This document shows, in pieces, positions 1 to 8,074 of a DNA stretch of 64,000 nucleotides. The translations under genes were made by a program, and so were the position numbers. Each line of letters begins with the position of its first letter. The first letter of the stretch is position 1. Source of the stretch: Pseudomonas lini (lineage in GTDB: Bacteria; Pseudomonadota; Gammaproteobacteria; Pseudomonadales; Pseudomonadaceae); contig NZ_OZ061318.1 of NCBI RefSeq assembly GCF_964063345.1, positions 2,852,001-2,916,000 on the forward strand, in the 5' to 3' direction. The notes beneath the pieces are model-generated. The model ran no database searches, had not been told where the DNA came from, and was given only the letters and a program-made list of their open reading frames with translations.

Positions 1-819
1 GCGCGGCATTACGTGCTGGCCGGCGGCGGGATCAATAGCCCGGCGCTGCTATTGCGCTCCGAAGCGCCAGATCCGCACGAGCGGCTGGGTAAACGGACCT
101 TCCTTCACTTGGTAAACATGTCCGCCGGGCTGTTTGATGAGGTGATCAACCCGTTCTACGGCGCGCCGCAGTCGATCTATTCCGACCATTTCCAGTGGCA
201 GGATGGCACCACTGGCAAGATGTCCTACAAACTGGAGGTTCCACCGCTCCACCCGGCGCTGGCCAGCACATTACTCGGTGGTTTCGGCACGGAAAGCGCC
301 CGGGATATGGAAAACCTGCCACACACTCACGCCATGTTGGCGTTGCTGCGGGACGGTTTTCACCCGGACAGCCCTGGCGGCAGCGTTGAATTGCGCGATG
401 ACGGTACACCGGTGCTCGATTATCAGGTTTCACCGTATGCCTGGGACGGGTTGCGCCGGGCGTTCCACAGCATGGCCGAGATCCAGTTCGCCGGGGGCGC
501 CAACGCCGTGATGCCGATGCACGCCGACGCTCGTTACGTGAAAACACTCACCGAAGCGCGCGCATTGATCGACGATTTGAGTCTTGAGTTGTACCGCACG
601 CGCCTGGGCAGTGCTCATGTGATGGGCGGTTGTGCCATGAGTGAAGACCCGAAAAACGCCGTGACCGACAGCCTCGGCCGACATCACCAATTGCGCAATC
701 TGTCGATTCATGACGGCTCGCTTTTCCCTACCAGCATTGGCGCAAACCCACAATTGTCGGTCTACGGACTGACGGCGCAATTGGCCACTTCGCTGGCCGA
801 ACGTTTGAAAAACCCATGA
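1..819 (+). CDS. GMC-family FAD oxidoreductase, C-terminal part
   Basis: The last 272 residues of a glucose-methanol-choline type flavoprotein oxidoreductase; the FAD-binding N-terminus lies before the window. The first visible residues (LAGGGINSPALLL) match the second GMC signature. The C-terminal part has HVMGGCAMSEDP and SIGANPQLSVYG, where the family places its catalytic His and Asn. The substrate cannot be read from this fragment. It ends 115 bases before coaD on the same strand. The identification to family is secure; the specific reaction is unknown. Confidence 0.85.
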   Translation, partial: ARHYVLAGGGINSPALLLRSEAPDPHERLGKRTFLHLVNMSAGLFDEVINPFYGAPQSIYSDHFQWQDGTTGKMSYKLEVPPLHPALASTLLGGFGTESARDMENLPHTHAMLALLRDGFHPDSPGGSVELRDDGTPVLDYQVSPYAWDGLRRAFHSMAEIQFAGGANAVMPMHADARYVKTLTEARALIDDLSLELYRTRLGSAHVMGGCAMSEDPKNAVTDSLGRHHQLRNLSIHDGSLFPTSIGANPQLSVYGLTAQLATSLAERLKNP

Positions 820-847
820 AAACGCGGAATATTCCCATCGTCTATAG

Positions 848-1412
<565 letters not shown>

Positions 1413-1414
<2 letters not shown>

Positions 1415-1439
1415 AAGCTGCCGCAGGCTGCGATCTTTT
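1413..1439. repeat. short Pseudomonas repeat, partial
   Basis: AAAAGCTGCCGCAGGCTGCG followed by ATCTTTT begins in the coaD stop codon. It resembles the reverse complement of a GATCGCAGCCTGCGGCAGCTCC repeat that I recall as common in P. fluorescens genomes. Only one arm is present; a degenerate second arm (CGCAGTCTGCGATC) follows at about 1448-1461. It may serve as a weak 3' end for coaD. Confidence 0.5.
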
Positions 1440-1524
1440 GGGGTTACCGCAGTCTGCGATCTGCTGCACTTGATCGCGCCCGCGTGCACTGCGGGCGCCA
1501 ATGCGGCACAATTGTGCGCATTGA

Positions 1525-1815
<291 letters not shown>

Positions 1816-1839
1816 GTCATCCGGCGACTTCAACGCCGC

Positions 1840-1923
1840 CATCGCGGGCAAGCCCGCTCCCACAAGGACCGCGTAAACCCTGTGGGAGCGGCGGTGCGGC
1901 GATCCGACTTGCCCGCGATGAGG
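1840..1923. repeat. REP doublet (inverted pair)
   Basis: Two inverted REP units: ATCGCGGGCAAGCCCGCTCC on the left and the longer subtype beginning TGTGGGAGCGGCGGTGCGGC on the right. It fills the gap between the convergent ferredoxin gene and the small exported protein. Confidence 0.9.
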
Positions 1924-1953
1924 TCATCAGCCACACCGTAGATGTAACTGACT

Positions 1954-2277
1954 TCACTCCCGCTGCTCAAACCCCTCCCCGATACACCCCAGGCACCGCA
2001 CAAATGCGGCTTTCGCCGGATCGACCACCAATGCCTGCCCTGCATCGCCAATACCGCCACCGAACGCGGTAAACGGCAACGACAGCACAAACGCCCCCGC
2101 ACCGATCACCGTCGCCACCACCAATAACGGTCGGGCAATCAGTAAATCGCCAAGCATGGCGTAGGCCGGTGGGTTCTGGATGGTGTAACGCGGATCGCCG
2201 CTGCCGTTCTCAGCCGCCAGCGCGGACGCACCGACGCTCAGCAGCAGCGTAACAACAAGGGTTCGAAACAGTTTCAT
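1954..2277 (-). CDS. small exported protein of unknown function
   Basis: A 107-residue protein that I cannot assign to a named family. It begins with a typical signal peptide ([21 protein letters not shown], cleavage likely after ALA). A hydrophobic, Gly-rich segment follows at roughly residues 50-80 ([20 protein letters not shown] and onward), so it may stay membrane-anchored. Two cysteines lie near the end ([10 protein letters not shown]). It is transcribed toward the ferredoxin gene. The codon pattern and signal sequence support a real gene. Confidence 0.75.
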   Translation of the reverse strand: MKLFRTLVVTLLLSVGASALAAENGSGDPRYTIQNPPAYAMLGDLLIARPLLVVATVIGAGAFVLSLPFTAFGGGIGDAGQALVVDPAKAAFVRCLGCIGEGFEQRE

Positions 2278-2331
2278 GGCACGGTCCTTCGGCTAGGCAG
2301 TGAGAACACTGACTATAGACCGTCGCCGATA

Positions 2332-3144
2332 TCAGCTCTGGCAGCGTGGACAAAAGACGCTGGCGCGCTGCCCAAGCTTGACTTCCCGCAGCCCTGTGCC
2401 ACAGACCTTGCAGTGTTCACCACCACGGCCGTACACGAACAGTTCCTGCTGGAAGTAACCCGGTTGACCATCGCCGCCGATAAAGTCCCGCAACGTGGTG
2501 CCGCCGCGCTCGATGGCGAGGGCCAGGATGCGCTTGATCTCGATCGCCAGCTTCAAATAGCGCCCCCGGGAAATGCTCTTGGCTTCGCGACGCGGGTCGA
2601 TGCCAGCCGCAAACAACGCTTCGGTCGCGTAGATATTGCCGACGCCGACCACCACCGCGTTATCCATGATGAACGGCTTGACCGCCATGGAACGCCCGCG
2701 CGATTGCTGGAACAGCCGCTCGCCGTCAAACAGATCGGTCAACGGCTCCGGCCCGAGGCGAATCAGCAATTCGTGGTTCAGCGGGTCCAGGCTCCAGAGC
2801 ATCGCGCCAAAGCGTCGCGGATCGGTGTAGCGCAGAGCCAGGCCCGATTCCAGTTCGATGTCCACATGCTCATGTTTGGCCACCGGCGTGCCGACTTCCA
2901 CCAGCCGCAGGTTCCCCGACATCCCCAAATGGCTGATCAGCGTGCCGACTTCGGCATTGATCAGCAGGTACTTGGCGCGCCGCTCCACCAGCACTATGCG
3001 CTGGCCGGACAGCCGCACATCCAGGTCTTCGGGGATCGGCCAGCGCAGACGGCGCTCACGCACGATCACACGGCTGACGCGCTGGCCTTCCAGGTGCGGT
3101 GCAATCCCGCGGCGGGTGGTTTCGACTTCCGGCAGTTCAGGCAT
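2332..3144 (-). CDS. mutM: formamidopyrimidine-DNA glycosylase
   Basis: Base-excision repair enzyme that removes 8-oxoguanine and formamidopyrimidines and cleaves the abasic site. The protein has 270 residues. It starts MPELPEVET, where Pro2 is the Schiff-base nucleophile and Glu3 is catalytic. It ends with the four-cysteine zinc finger CKVCGTGL...VFCPRC that contacts DNA. It lies 30 bases downstream of the HDOD gene on the same strand, so the two are probably cotranscribed. Intact. Confidence 0.97.
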   Translation of the reverse strand: MPELPEVETTRRGIAPHLEGQRVSRVIVRERRLRWPIPEDLDVRLSGQRIVLVERRAKYLLINAEVGTLISHLGMSGNLRLVEVGTPVAKHEHVDIELESGLALRYTDPRRFGAMLWSLDPLNHELLIRLGPEPLTDLFDGERLFQQSRGRSMAVKPFIMDNAVVVGVGNIYATEALFAAGIDPRREAKSISRGRYLKLAIEIKRILALAIERGGTTLRDFIGGDGQPGYFQQELFVYGRGGEHCKVCGTGLREVKLGQRASVFCPRCQS

Positions 3145-3174
3145 GGCGCTCTCGAATCAGGCGAGGTTCGACAC

Positions 3175-4041
3175 TCAACGAGTGGCGAGGTCGCGAATCT
3201 CTTGTTTCTGGGTTTCGAAATCGTATTCCGACAGCCCCATGTAATCGAGCACAAGAGGCCCGACACTGTTCCATTCATGGTCTTCGGACTGGTTGCCCAG
3301 CACGCGGAAGGAGGCGCAAATGTGCTCGGCCATCTTCAGGATCGCCAGTAAGTTCTTCAGCGGTGTGTTGCGCGACGATTCATCGCTGAAAATGGCCAGG
3401 GCGTTGTGATGGTTGGCAATGGCCTGAGTGACGTGTTCCGGCAGGCGCCAGGATTTGGCGGTGTAATACCCGACCACGGCATGGTTGGTGTTGTATTGCT
3501 TGTTCTCGGTATCGACCACGCGGCATTCGGCGCTGGCATTGCCATAGGCCTGTTCCAGCACTTTCATGTAGTCGGGGAATTTCTTGATCATCAACGGGAT
3601 GCCGCAATCGTGGAACAGGCCCAGCGCATAGGCTTCATCACCGGCCTGGACACCAACACGCTTGGCCAGGGTCAGGCATGTCATCGCCACGTCCTGCGCC
3701 GTGTCCCAGAATCGGTTGAGGGTGACGATAGCGTCGTCGTTCAGCTCGCCCTTGATCGACTGCGCATTGATCAGGTTGATGATCGAGCGGCTGCCCAACA
3801 GGTTCACTGCCCGCTGGATCGCGGTGATTTTGTTACTCAGGCCGTAATACGGCGAGTTGACGATTTTCAGCAAGGCGCCGGAAAGGCCTGGGTCCTGGGA
3901 GATCAGCTTCGCGATCACTTCCAGGTCCGGGTCGGGCATGTATTGCTCCATCTGCAGATCCACCATGATCTGCGGCTGGGCCGGCACGCTGATGCCTTGC
4001 AGGGACTGTTGAATCTGTTCGGCCGTCAGCTCTTGGGACAT
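3175..4041 (-). CDS. HDOD-domain protein
   Basis: A 288-residue protein with a single HDOD domain, a non-catalytic relative of HD phosphohydrolases found in bacterial signalling proteins. The segment ISQDPGLSGALLKIVNSPYYG at about residues 48-68 is the family's typical helix-rich start, and the later stretch with GLFHDCGIPL and IANHHNAL matches HD-like positions. No output domain is fused, so it probably works by protein contact. It precedes mutM by 30 bases. The precise role is unknown. Confidence 0.88.
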   Translation of the reverse strand: MSQELTAEQIQQSLQGISVPAQPQIMVDLQMEQYMPDPDLEVIAKLISQDPGLSGALLKIVNSPYYGLSNKITAIQRAVNLLGSRSIINLINAQSIKGELNDDAIVTLNRFWDTAQDVAMTCLTLAKRVGVQAGDEAYALGLFHDCGIPLMIKKFPDYMKVLEQAYGNASAECRVVDTENKQYNTNHAVVGYYTAKSWRLPEHVTQAIANHHNALAIFSDESSRNTPLKNLLAILKMAEHICASFRVLGNQSEDHEWNSVGPLVLDYMGLSEYDFETQKQEIRDLATR

Positions 4042-4169
4042 AAGTACACACTCCGGGTCAGGCGGCGATTCTAACCCTTAAGAAGATGGATCTGACACTG
4101 TGGCCGGAACATCGCTTGAAGTTTCATCAGAAAATGCTCAGGCCCTCTTCCAGGTACAAAACAACTCCT

Positions 4170-4300
4170 GTGGCGAGGGAGCTTGCTCCCGCTCGGCTGC
4201 GAAGCAGTCGCAAATCCAGCGAATGCGGTTTGGCTGATGCACTGCAACTACCGATTTCGGGACGGCTTCGCCATCCAGCGGGAGCAAGCTCCCTCGCCAC
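4170..4300. repeat. 131-bp inverted-repeat element, family 2
   Basis: Perfect 23-base inverted ends reading inward from GTGGCGAGGGAGCTTGCTCC (4170-4192 and 4278-4300) enclose about 85 bases with smaller dyads. The element is unrelated to the GTGGGAGCGGGC REP. It occupies the divergent gap between the HDOD gene and the methyltransferase, and most of that 328-base gap is this element. Two further copies are at 31965-32095 and 48717-48845. Confidence 0.9.
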
Positions 4301-4369
4301 ATGTCCACTCGCCGGACTATCCAGGATCTCAACACGCTATACTCCCGCTCTTTTTTCCGGAGCGACGTC

Positions 4370-5566
4370 ATGTCCCTGCCTAGCCTGCGCCTCAAAGCCA
4401 ACGCCGACCGTCGCCTGCGAAACGGCCACCTGTGGGTCTACAGCAACGAAATCGATGTAGCCGCTACGCCTTTGCACGGTTTCAAGGCCGGCGACCAGGC
4501 GATCCTCGAAGCCGCCAGCGGCAAGCCGCTGGGCATCGTTGCCATGAGCCCGAACAACCTGATCTGCGCCCGCCTGCTGTCGCGCGACATCAAGCTGCCG
4601 CTGGACAAGTCGCTGCTGGTGCATCGCCTGAACGTTGCCCTGTCCCTGCGCGATCGCCTGTTCGACAAGCCGTTCTATCGCTTGGTCTACGGTGACTCCG
4701 ACCTGCTGCCAGGCCTGGTGGTCGACCGTTTCGGCGACATCCTGGTAGTCCAGATCGCCTCGGCAACCATGGAAGCTCATAAAGATGACGTGATCGCGGC
4801 ACTGACCCAAGTGCTCAAGCCAAGCGGCATTCTGTTCAAGAATGACTCCGCTGCCCGTGATGCCGAAGGCCTCAACCGTTACGTCGAAACCGTATTCGGC
4901 CTGGTGCCGGAATGGGTCGCGCTGGAAGAGAATGGCGTGAAATTCGAAGCGCCAGTCATCCAGGGTCAGAAAACCGGCTGGTTCTACGACCACCGCATGA
5001 ACCGCGCACGTCTGGCACCTTATGCCAAAGGCAAACGCGTACTGGACTTGTACAGCTACATCGGCGGCTGGGGCGTTCAAGCGGCTGCCTTCGGCGCCAG
5101 TGAAGTGTTCTGCGTCGATGCTTCGGCCTTCGCCCTCGACGGCGTCGAGCGCAACGCTGCACTGAACGGCGTCGCCGAAAAAATGACCTGCATCGAAGGC
5201 GACGTATTCGAAGCCCTGAAGGAACTGAAAGCCAGCGAAGAGCGTTTCGACGTCATCGTGGCCGACCCTCCTGCCTTCATCAAACGCAAGAAAGACATGA
5301 AAAACGGTGAAGGTGCTTACCGTCGTCTGAACGAGCAAGCCATGCGCCTGCTCAGCAAGGACGGCATCCTGGTCAGCGCTTCGTGCTCGATGCACCTGCC
5401 GGAAGACGATCTGCAGAACATTCTGCTGACCAGCGCCCGTCACCTGGACCGCAACATCCAGATGCTGGAGCGCGGCGGCCAGGGCCCGGATCACCCGGTA
5501 CACCCAGCGATTGCCGAGACTCGCTACATCAAGAGCATCACCTGCCGTCTGCTGCCAAACAGCTGA
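4370..5566 (+). CDS. RlmI-like class I SAM-dependent rRNA methyltransferase
   Basis: A 398-residue protein with an N-terminal PUA-like RNA-binding region (LKANADRRLRNGHLWVYSNE) and a C-terminal Rossmann methyltransferase domain. The SAM-binding motif is VLDLYSYIGGWGVQAAAFG, followed by the acidic FCVDAS strand, and the catalytic-region motif is VADPPAF. This is the layout of RlmI/YccW, which methylates 23S rRNA cytosine C5. I chose the ATG after GGAGCGACGTC; an upstream in-frame start at 4301 lies at the edge of a repeat and is unlikely. The specific target base is inferred. Confidence 0.9.
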   Translation: MSLPSLRLKANADRRLRNGHLWVYSNEIDVAATPLHGFKAGDQAILEAASGKPLGIVAMSPNNLICARLLSRDIKLPLDKSLLVHRLNVALSLRDRLFDKPFYRLVYGDSDLLPGLVVDRFGDILVVQIASATMEAHKDDVIAALTQVLKPSGILFKNDSAARDAEGLNRYVETVFGLVPEWVALEENGVKFEAPVIQGQKTGWFYDHRMNRARLAPYAKGKRVLDLYSYIGGWGVQAAAFGASEVFCVDASAFALDGVERNAALNGVAEKMTCIEGDVFEALKELKASEERFDVIVADPPAFIKRKKDMKNGEGAYRRLNEQAMRLLSKDGILVSASCSMHLPEDDLQNILLTSARHLDRNIQMLERGGQGPDHPVHPAIAETRYIKSITCRLLPNS

Positions 5567-5578
5567 GTACGCTGGTTT

Positions 5579-5604
5579 GACGGGGAGCCAACGGGCTCTC
5601 CGTC
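5579..5604 (+). terminator. terminator-like hairpin after the methyltransferase
   Basis: GACGGGGAGCC and GGCTCTCCGTC form an 11-bp stem (one G-U) around a 4-base loop 12 bases after the stop codon. Only a short TTTT follows, at 5610-5613, so termination may be incomplete. Confidence 0.6.
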
Positions 5605-5780
5605 AGCCGTTTTAACGCCACATCATCCACTCTTCAGCCTCTGCTTCTTACTCTTGCGGTCCTACTGACTTGCAGGACGTTTCTCTGCATCTTTTATTTA
5701 AAAGAATATAACTTACAAACTTGCCCCCACCCCCAGATCGCTCCGACAAAATTACTAGAATATTCCTACTTAATATCCCC

Positions 5781-5808
5781 TTGATAAGAGCTCATTACAG
5801 CCTATGAT
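5781..5808 (+). promoter_or_regulatory. sigma-70-like promoter of the peptide/SagB/AurF cassette
   Basis: TTGATA (5781-5786) and TATGAT (5803-5808) each match 5 of 6 consensus bases and are separated by 16 bases. The surrounding region, roughly 5660-5860, is strikingly AT-rich compared with its neighbours and holds no gene. The promoter would start transcription near 5815, leaving a leader of about 47 bases before the peptide start. Confidence 0.6.
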
Positions 5809-5835
5809 TGAGTTGTCACCGCGAAGTGACACTCA
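5809..5835. promoter_or_regulatory. dyad overlapping the predicted transcription start
   Basis: TGAGTTGTCAC, a 6-base loop CGCGAA, and GTGACACTCA form a 10-bp inverted repeat with one bulged T directly after the -10 box. As DNA it is placed like a repressor operator; as RNA it would be a 5' stem. Which role applies cannot be told from sequence. No regulator gene is adjacent. Confidence 0.45.
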
Positions 5836-5861
5836 CTATCAATGACAAGGAGTCAAAAAAC

Positions 5862-5933
5862 ATGAAAGCAATTACTCTGGAAACAAACAAAATCGCCAAC
5901 CTGGCTTTTCTGGTTGCGCCAAAGACCCGCTAA
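5862..5933 (+). CDS. 23-residue peptide, candidate precursor or leader peptide
   Basis: ATG to TAA encodes 23 residues, beginning MKAITLETNK and ending LVAPKTR. An unusually good ribosome site, AAGGAG at 5847-5852, lies nine bases before the ATG, better than for most genes nearby. The peptide is hydrophobic in its second half (IANLAFLVAP) and has no Cys, Ser, Tyr or Trp. The size is close to PqqA, but the Glu-x3-Tyr pair of PqqA is absent. It sits at the head of an operon with a SagB-type dehydrogenase, an AurF-like oxygenase and an exporter. It could be a substrate peptide or a translated regulatory leader. It matches no family I recognise. Confidence 0.7.
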   Translation: MKAITLETNKIANLAFLVAPKTR

Positions 5934-5940
5934 GTAAATG

Positions 5941-5973
5941 AAACGTTGGGGAGTGCCGGCTACCCAGCGTTTT
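5941..5973 (+). terminator. hairpin between peptide gene and SagB gene, possible attenuator
   Basis: AAACGTTGGG (5941-5950) pairs with CCCAGCGTTT (5963-5972) in a 10-bp stem with one G-U, and a short U run (TTTT, 5970-5973) ends it. It begins seven bases after the peptide stop. The position suits partial termination that would favour the peptide over downstream enzymes, as in many peptide natural-product operons, or leader-peptide attenuation. The U run is short, so strength is uncertain. Confidence 0.5.
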
Positions 5974-6001
5974 CTATGGCACAGCTTTTCTATGGCACAG
6001 C
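5970..6001. repeat. perfect 16-bp tandem duplication
   Basis: TTTTCTATGGCACAGC occurs twice head to tail (5970-5985 and 5986-6001). Sixteen is not a multiple of three, so the duplication shifts the upstream frame relative to the SagB gene and creates ATG codons in two frames just before it. It touches the 3' side of the hairpin at 5941-5973. Confidence 0.95.
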
Positions 6002-6020
6002 CCAGAGCGAACCGCCAATC

Positions 6021-7100
6021 ATGCAGATAAATCCATACCTGTTCATACTTCCCCGTACGCCCGGGCAAATAGTCTGGGATTACAAGAACCACAAACAATT
6101 TGAACTTAATCTGGAATATTCAACCCGGCTTGCACAACTTATCTATAACCCCCAACTGTATAACGACAGCAACACAGTAGACACTCAACTTCTAAACTCC
6201 GGAATACTGACCACCTCAACACAAAACACTATTGAATGGGGTTGGGATGAACTGTCGAAGATATTCCATATCGGCACCAAGAACATCCCCTGCGAACATG
6301 TTCCTCAGAATATTCATGAATGGTCGATACACTATCTGGATCATTGCACCGAAGTACTGGACGCACCCGCGCCGGACGCCAGGCTCACAGAGCGCCAGGC
6401 ATACGAGCTGATTACCCTGCCAAAACCGTCCTGTCTGCCGGAGGGCTCCCTTGCCAACGTCCTGATCGGCCGAAAAACCTGCCGCACCTTCACGGATGAA
6501 GCGGTCTCACTGGAAGATGTCGGCACACTGCTTTACCTGTCCCTGGGCTACTTGCATGAGCGCGAAAATGACGTCGACGAAACCACTGTCGAAGGTCTCG
6601 GCGCCCGACGCAGCAGCCCGTCCGGCGGCGGGTTGAATGCCTGCGAAGGCTTTCTTCATGTACAAAACGTCAGCGGCCTGAATCCAGGGCTCTACGCCTA
6701 CCATCCCACCGACCATGCACTGAGCTTCGTCAACGCGGTACCTGACTCGCTCCTGGGGCAATTGCTGTGTGGGCAACACTTCATCAATAACCTGCCCGTG
6801 GGATTGTTCATTACCGCTCGCTTCGACAAGTTGTGGTGGAAATATGGACACTCACGAGCCTACCGAATGGCTTACATCGAGGCAGGCCATATCTCCCAGA
6901 CCTTTCAACTGGTGGCCACTGCACTGGGGTTGAACACGTGGCTGACCGGAGCACTCACGGACGATCAGGTGGAAACATTGCTGGGGCTCGAGAACAACGC
7001 AGAACAACCCTTGTTTTTTGTTGGCTGTGGCCACAGTGACGGACAAGTGATGTGCAAGGAATTGAAGGATCTGCTGAGCAGTCGGGAGCCGCAACAATGA
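6021..7100 (+). CDS. SagB-type (ThcOx/nitroreductase-fold) FMN dehydrogenase
   Basis: A 359-residue flavin oxidoreductase of the group that oxidises peptide azolines in SagB/McbC systems. The FMN-binding RKTCRTF is at residues 151-157, the family motif RRSSPSGGG at 196-204, and YRMAYIEAGHISQTF at 281-295. About 120 residues precede the catalytic domain, beginning MQINPYLFILPR. No YcaO cyclodehydratase is nearby, so azoline oxidation is not supported. The start is uncertain: ATG 6021 begins the conserved-looking region but has a weak ribosome site; ATG 5976 and TTG 5946 are in frame but lie in or before the 16-bp duplication. It overlaps the next gene by ATGA, implying translational coupling. 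Confidence 0.85.
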   Translation: MQINPYLFILPRTPGQIVWDYKNHKQFELNLEYSTRLAQLIYNPQLYNDSNTVDTQLLNSGILTTSTQNTIEWGWDELSKIFHIGTKNIPCEHVPQNIHEWSIHYLDHCTEVLDAPAPDARLTERQAYELITLPKPSCLPEGSLANVLIGRKTCRTFTDEAVSLEDVGTLLYLSLGYLHERENDVDETTVEGLGARRSSPSGGGLNACEGFLHVQNVSGLNPGLYAYHPTDHALSFVNAVPDSLLGQLLCGQHFINNLPVGLFITARFDKLWWKYGHSRAYRMAYIEAGHISQTFQLVATALGLNTWLTGALTDDQVETLLGLENNAEQPLFFVGCGHSDGQVMCKELKDLLSSREPQQ

Positions 7101-8074
7101 CCGCCCCCATCATTGCCCCGTCAGACCACCCCGTTTCCTGGGCTCTGCGTTTCACTCTCGGCGACTGGAATACCCGCGCGTCGGTGCGAACCAGCGAGCA
7201 TGACTATCTATTACCGCCAGACCTGGAACAGCAACTGGAAACACGTCACTGGTTTCCCCCAGGGTTGCTGGCTTACCTGAATCACCCGGCTATCAAGGCG
7301 CTAGGTCCAACCGTCATCCATCGGCTGTCGGCCAATCATCTGGTGTACTTCCTCGACTACACCACCGTGCTCGAACACCGCATCGTCAACCGTTCCGTGG
7401 AAACCATCATCCATGACGAACTCGGTGTGAGCATTCCCCGGCGGATGAAAAACGCCGCGCTGCAGCTCTACACCGACGAGGGGTATCACGCCCTCGTTTC
7501 CAATGGCCTCGCCGAACAGATTGCCGCGTTCTACGGCATGTTCGATCGCCCCGTCATGCCGCAGCGAATTATCCGACTGCACGCCCTGCTCGAGCGCACA
7601 CCTGACAGGCACAAGCCACTGGCCTGGTTCCTCACCGGCTTCGTCTCCGAGACAATCATCGCCAAGGATCTACTCGACATCTGTCGCGATGCGTTGGTGG
7701 ACGGCGTTCAGGAAATGCTCAGGGACCACCTCGCCGACGAGGCGCGACACAGTCGCTATTTCTGCGAAGTATTCCATTATCTGTGGCTGCACCTGAACAG
7801 CGCGCAACGCTTGTTCTGCGCGGGTCTGCTGCCGGAACTCATTCGGGTTTTCTTTGAAGTCGATGAACGTTGGCTGCGGGCGAGCCTTCGCTTTGTCGGC
7901 CTCAGCGAGACAGCTTGCCTAGAAATCATCGAAGGGCTGTCCGACGCGCAAGCCACCCTGCAACGGGCCCGCTCGGGCGCCAGCGCTACCCTGAGCGCCT
8001 TGAAAAATGCCGGGTTCTTCGATCTGTCTTGTAACCGAAAACTGTTCATCCAGGCCGGGCTTCTCGATGAATGA
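7097..8074 (+). CDS. AurF-like diiron N-oxygenase
   Basis: A 325-residue helical protein with the seven metal ligands of p-aminobenzoate N-oxygenase AurF: Glu93, Glu128, His131, Glu185, His211, Glu215 and His218. The spacings (35, 3, 54, 26, 4, 3) are nearly those I recall for AurF (35, 3, 57, 27, 4, 3). The key strings are YTDEGYH, SETII and DHLADEARH. AurF and CmlI oxidise arylamines to nitro groups, so amine oxidation is the expected chemistry; the substrate here is unknown. GGGAG precedes the ATG, which overlaps the previous stop. An upstream start at 7052 is not needed. Confidence 0.85.
   Translation: MTAPIIAPSDHPVSWALRFTLGDWNTRASVRTSEHDYLLPPDLEQQLETRHWFPPGLLAYLNHPAIKALGPTVIHRLSANHLVYFLDYTTVLEHRIVNRSVETIIHDELGVSIPRRMKNAALQLYTDEGYHALVSNGLAEQIAAFYGMFDRPVMPQRIIRLHALLERTPDRHKPLAWFLTGFVSETIIAKDLLDICRDALVDGVQEMLRDHLADEARHSRYFCEVFHYLWLHLNSAQRLFCAGLLPELIRVFFEVDERWLRASLRFVGLSETACLEIIEGLSDAQATLQRARSGASATLSALKNAGFFDLSCNRKLFIQAGLLDE

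Noticed and set aside
5946..6020. TTG at 5946 as the start of the SagB-type gene
   Set aside because: The TTG lies in the arm of the hairpin and has no ribosome site; the added 25 residues come from the duplicated stretch.
5938..6030. A 30-residue reading frame starting right after the 23-residue peptide
   Set aside because: No ribosome site precedes its ATG, the frame exists only because of the 16-bp duplication, and it overlaps the enzyme start.
7097..8074. PqqC/TenA-like or haem-oxygenase-like diiron oxidase
   Set aside because: The ligand pattern E-x34-E-x2-H, E, H-x3-E-x2-H matches AurF, with seven ligands rather than the six-residue pattern of haem-oxygenase-like diiron proteins.
5862..8074. 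Azole-forming (TOMM-type) peptide cluster
   Set aside because: There is no YcaO cyclodehydratase and the peptide has no Cys or Ser; only two Thr could be cyclised.
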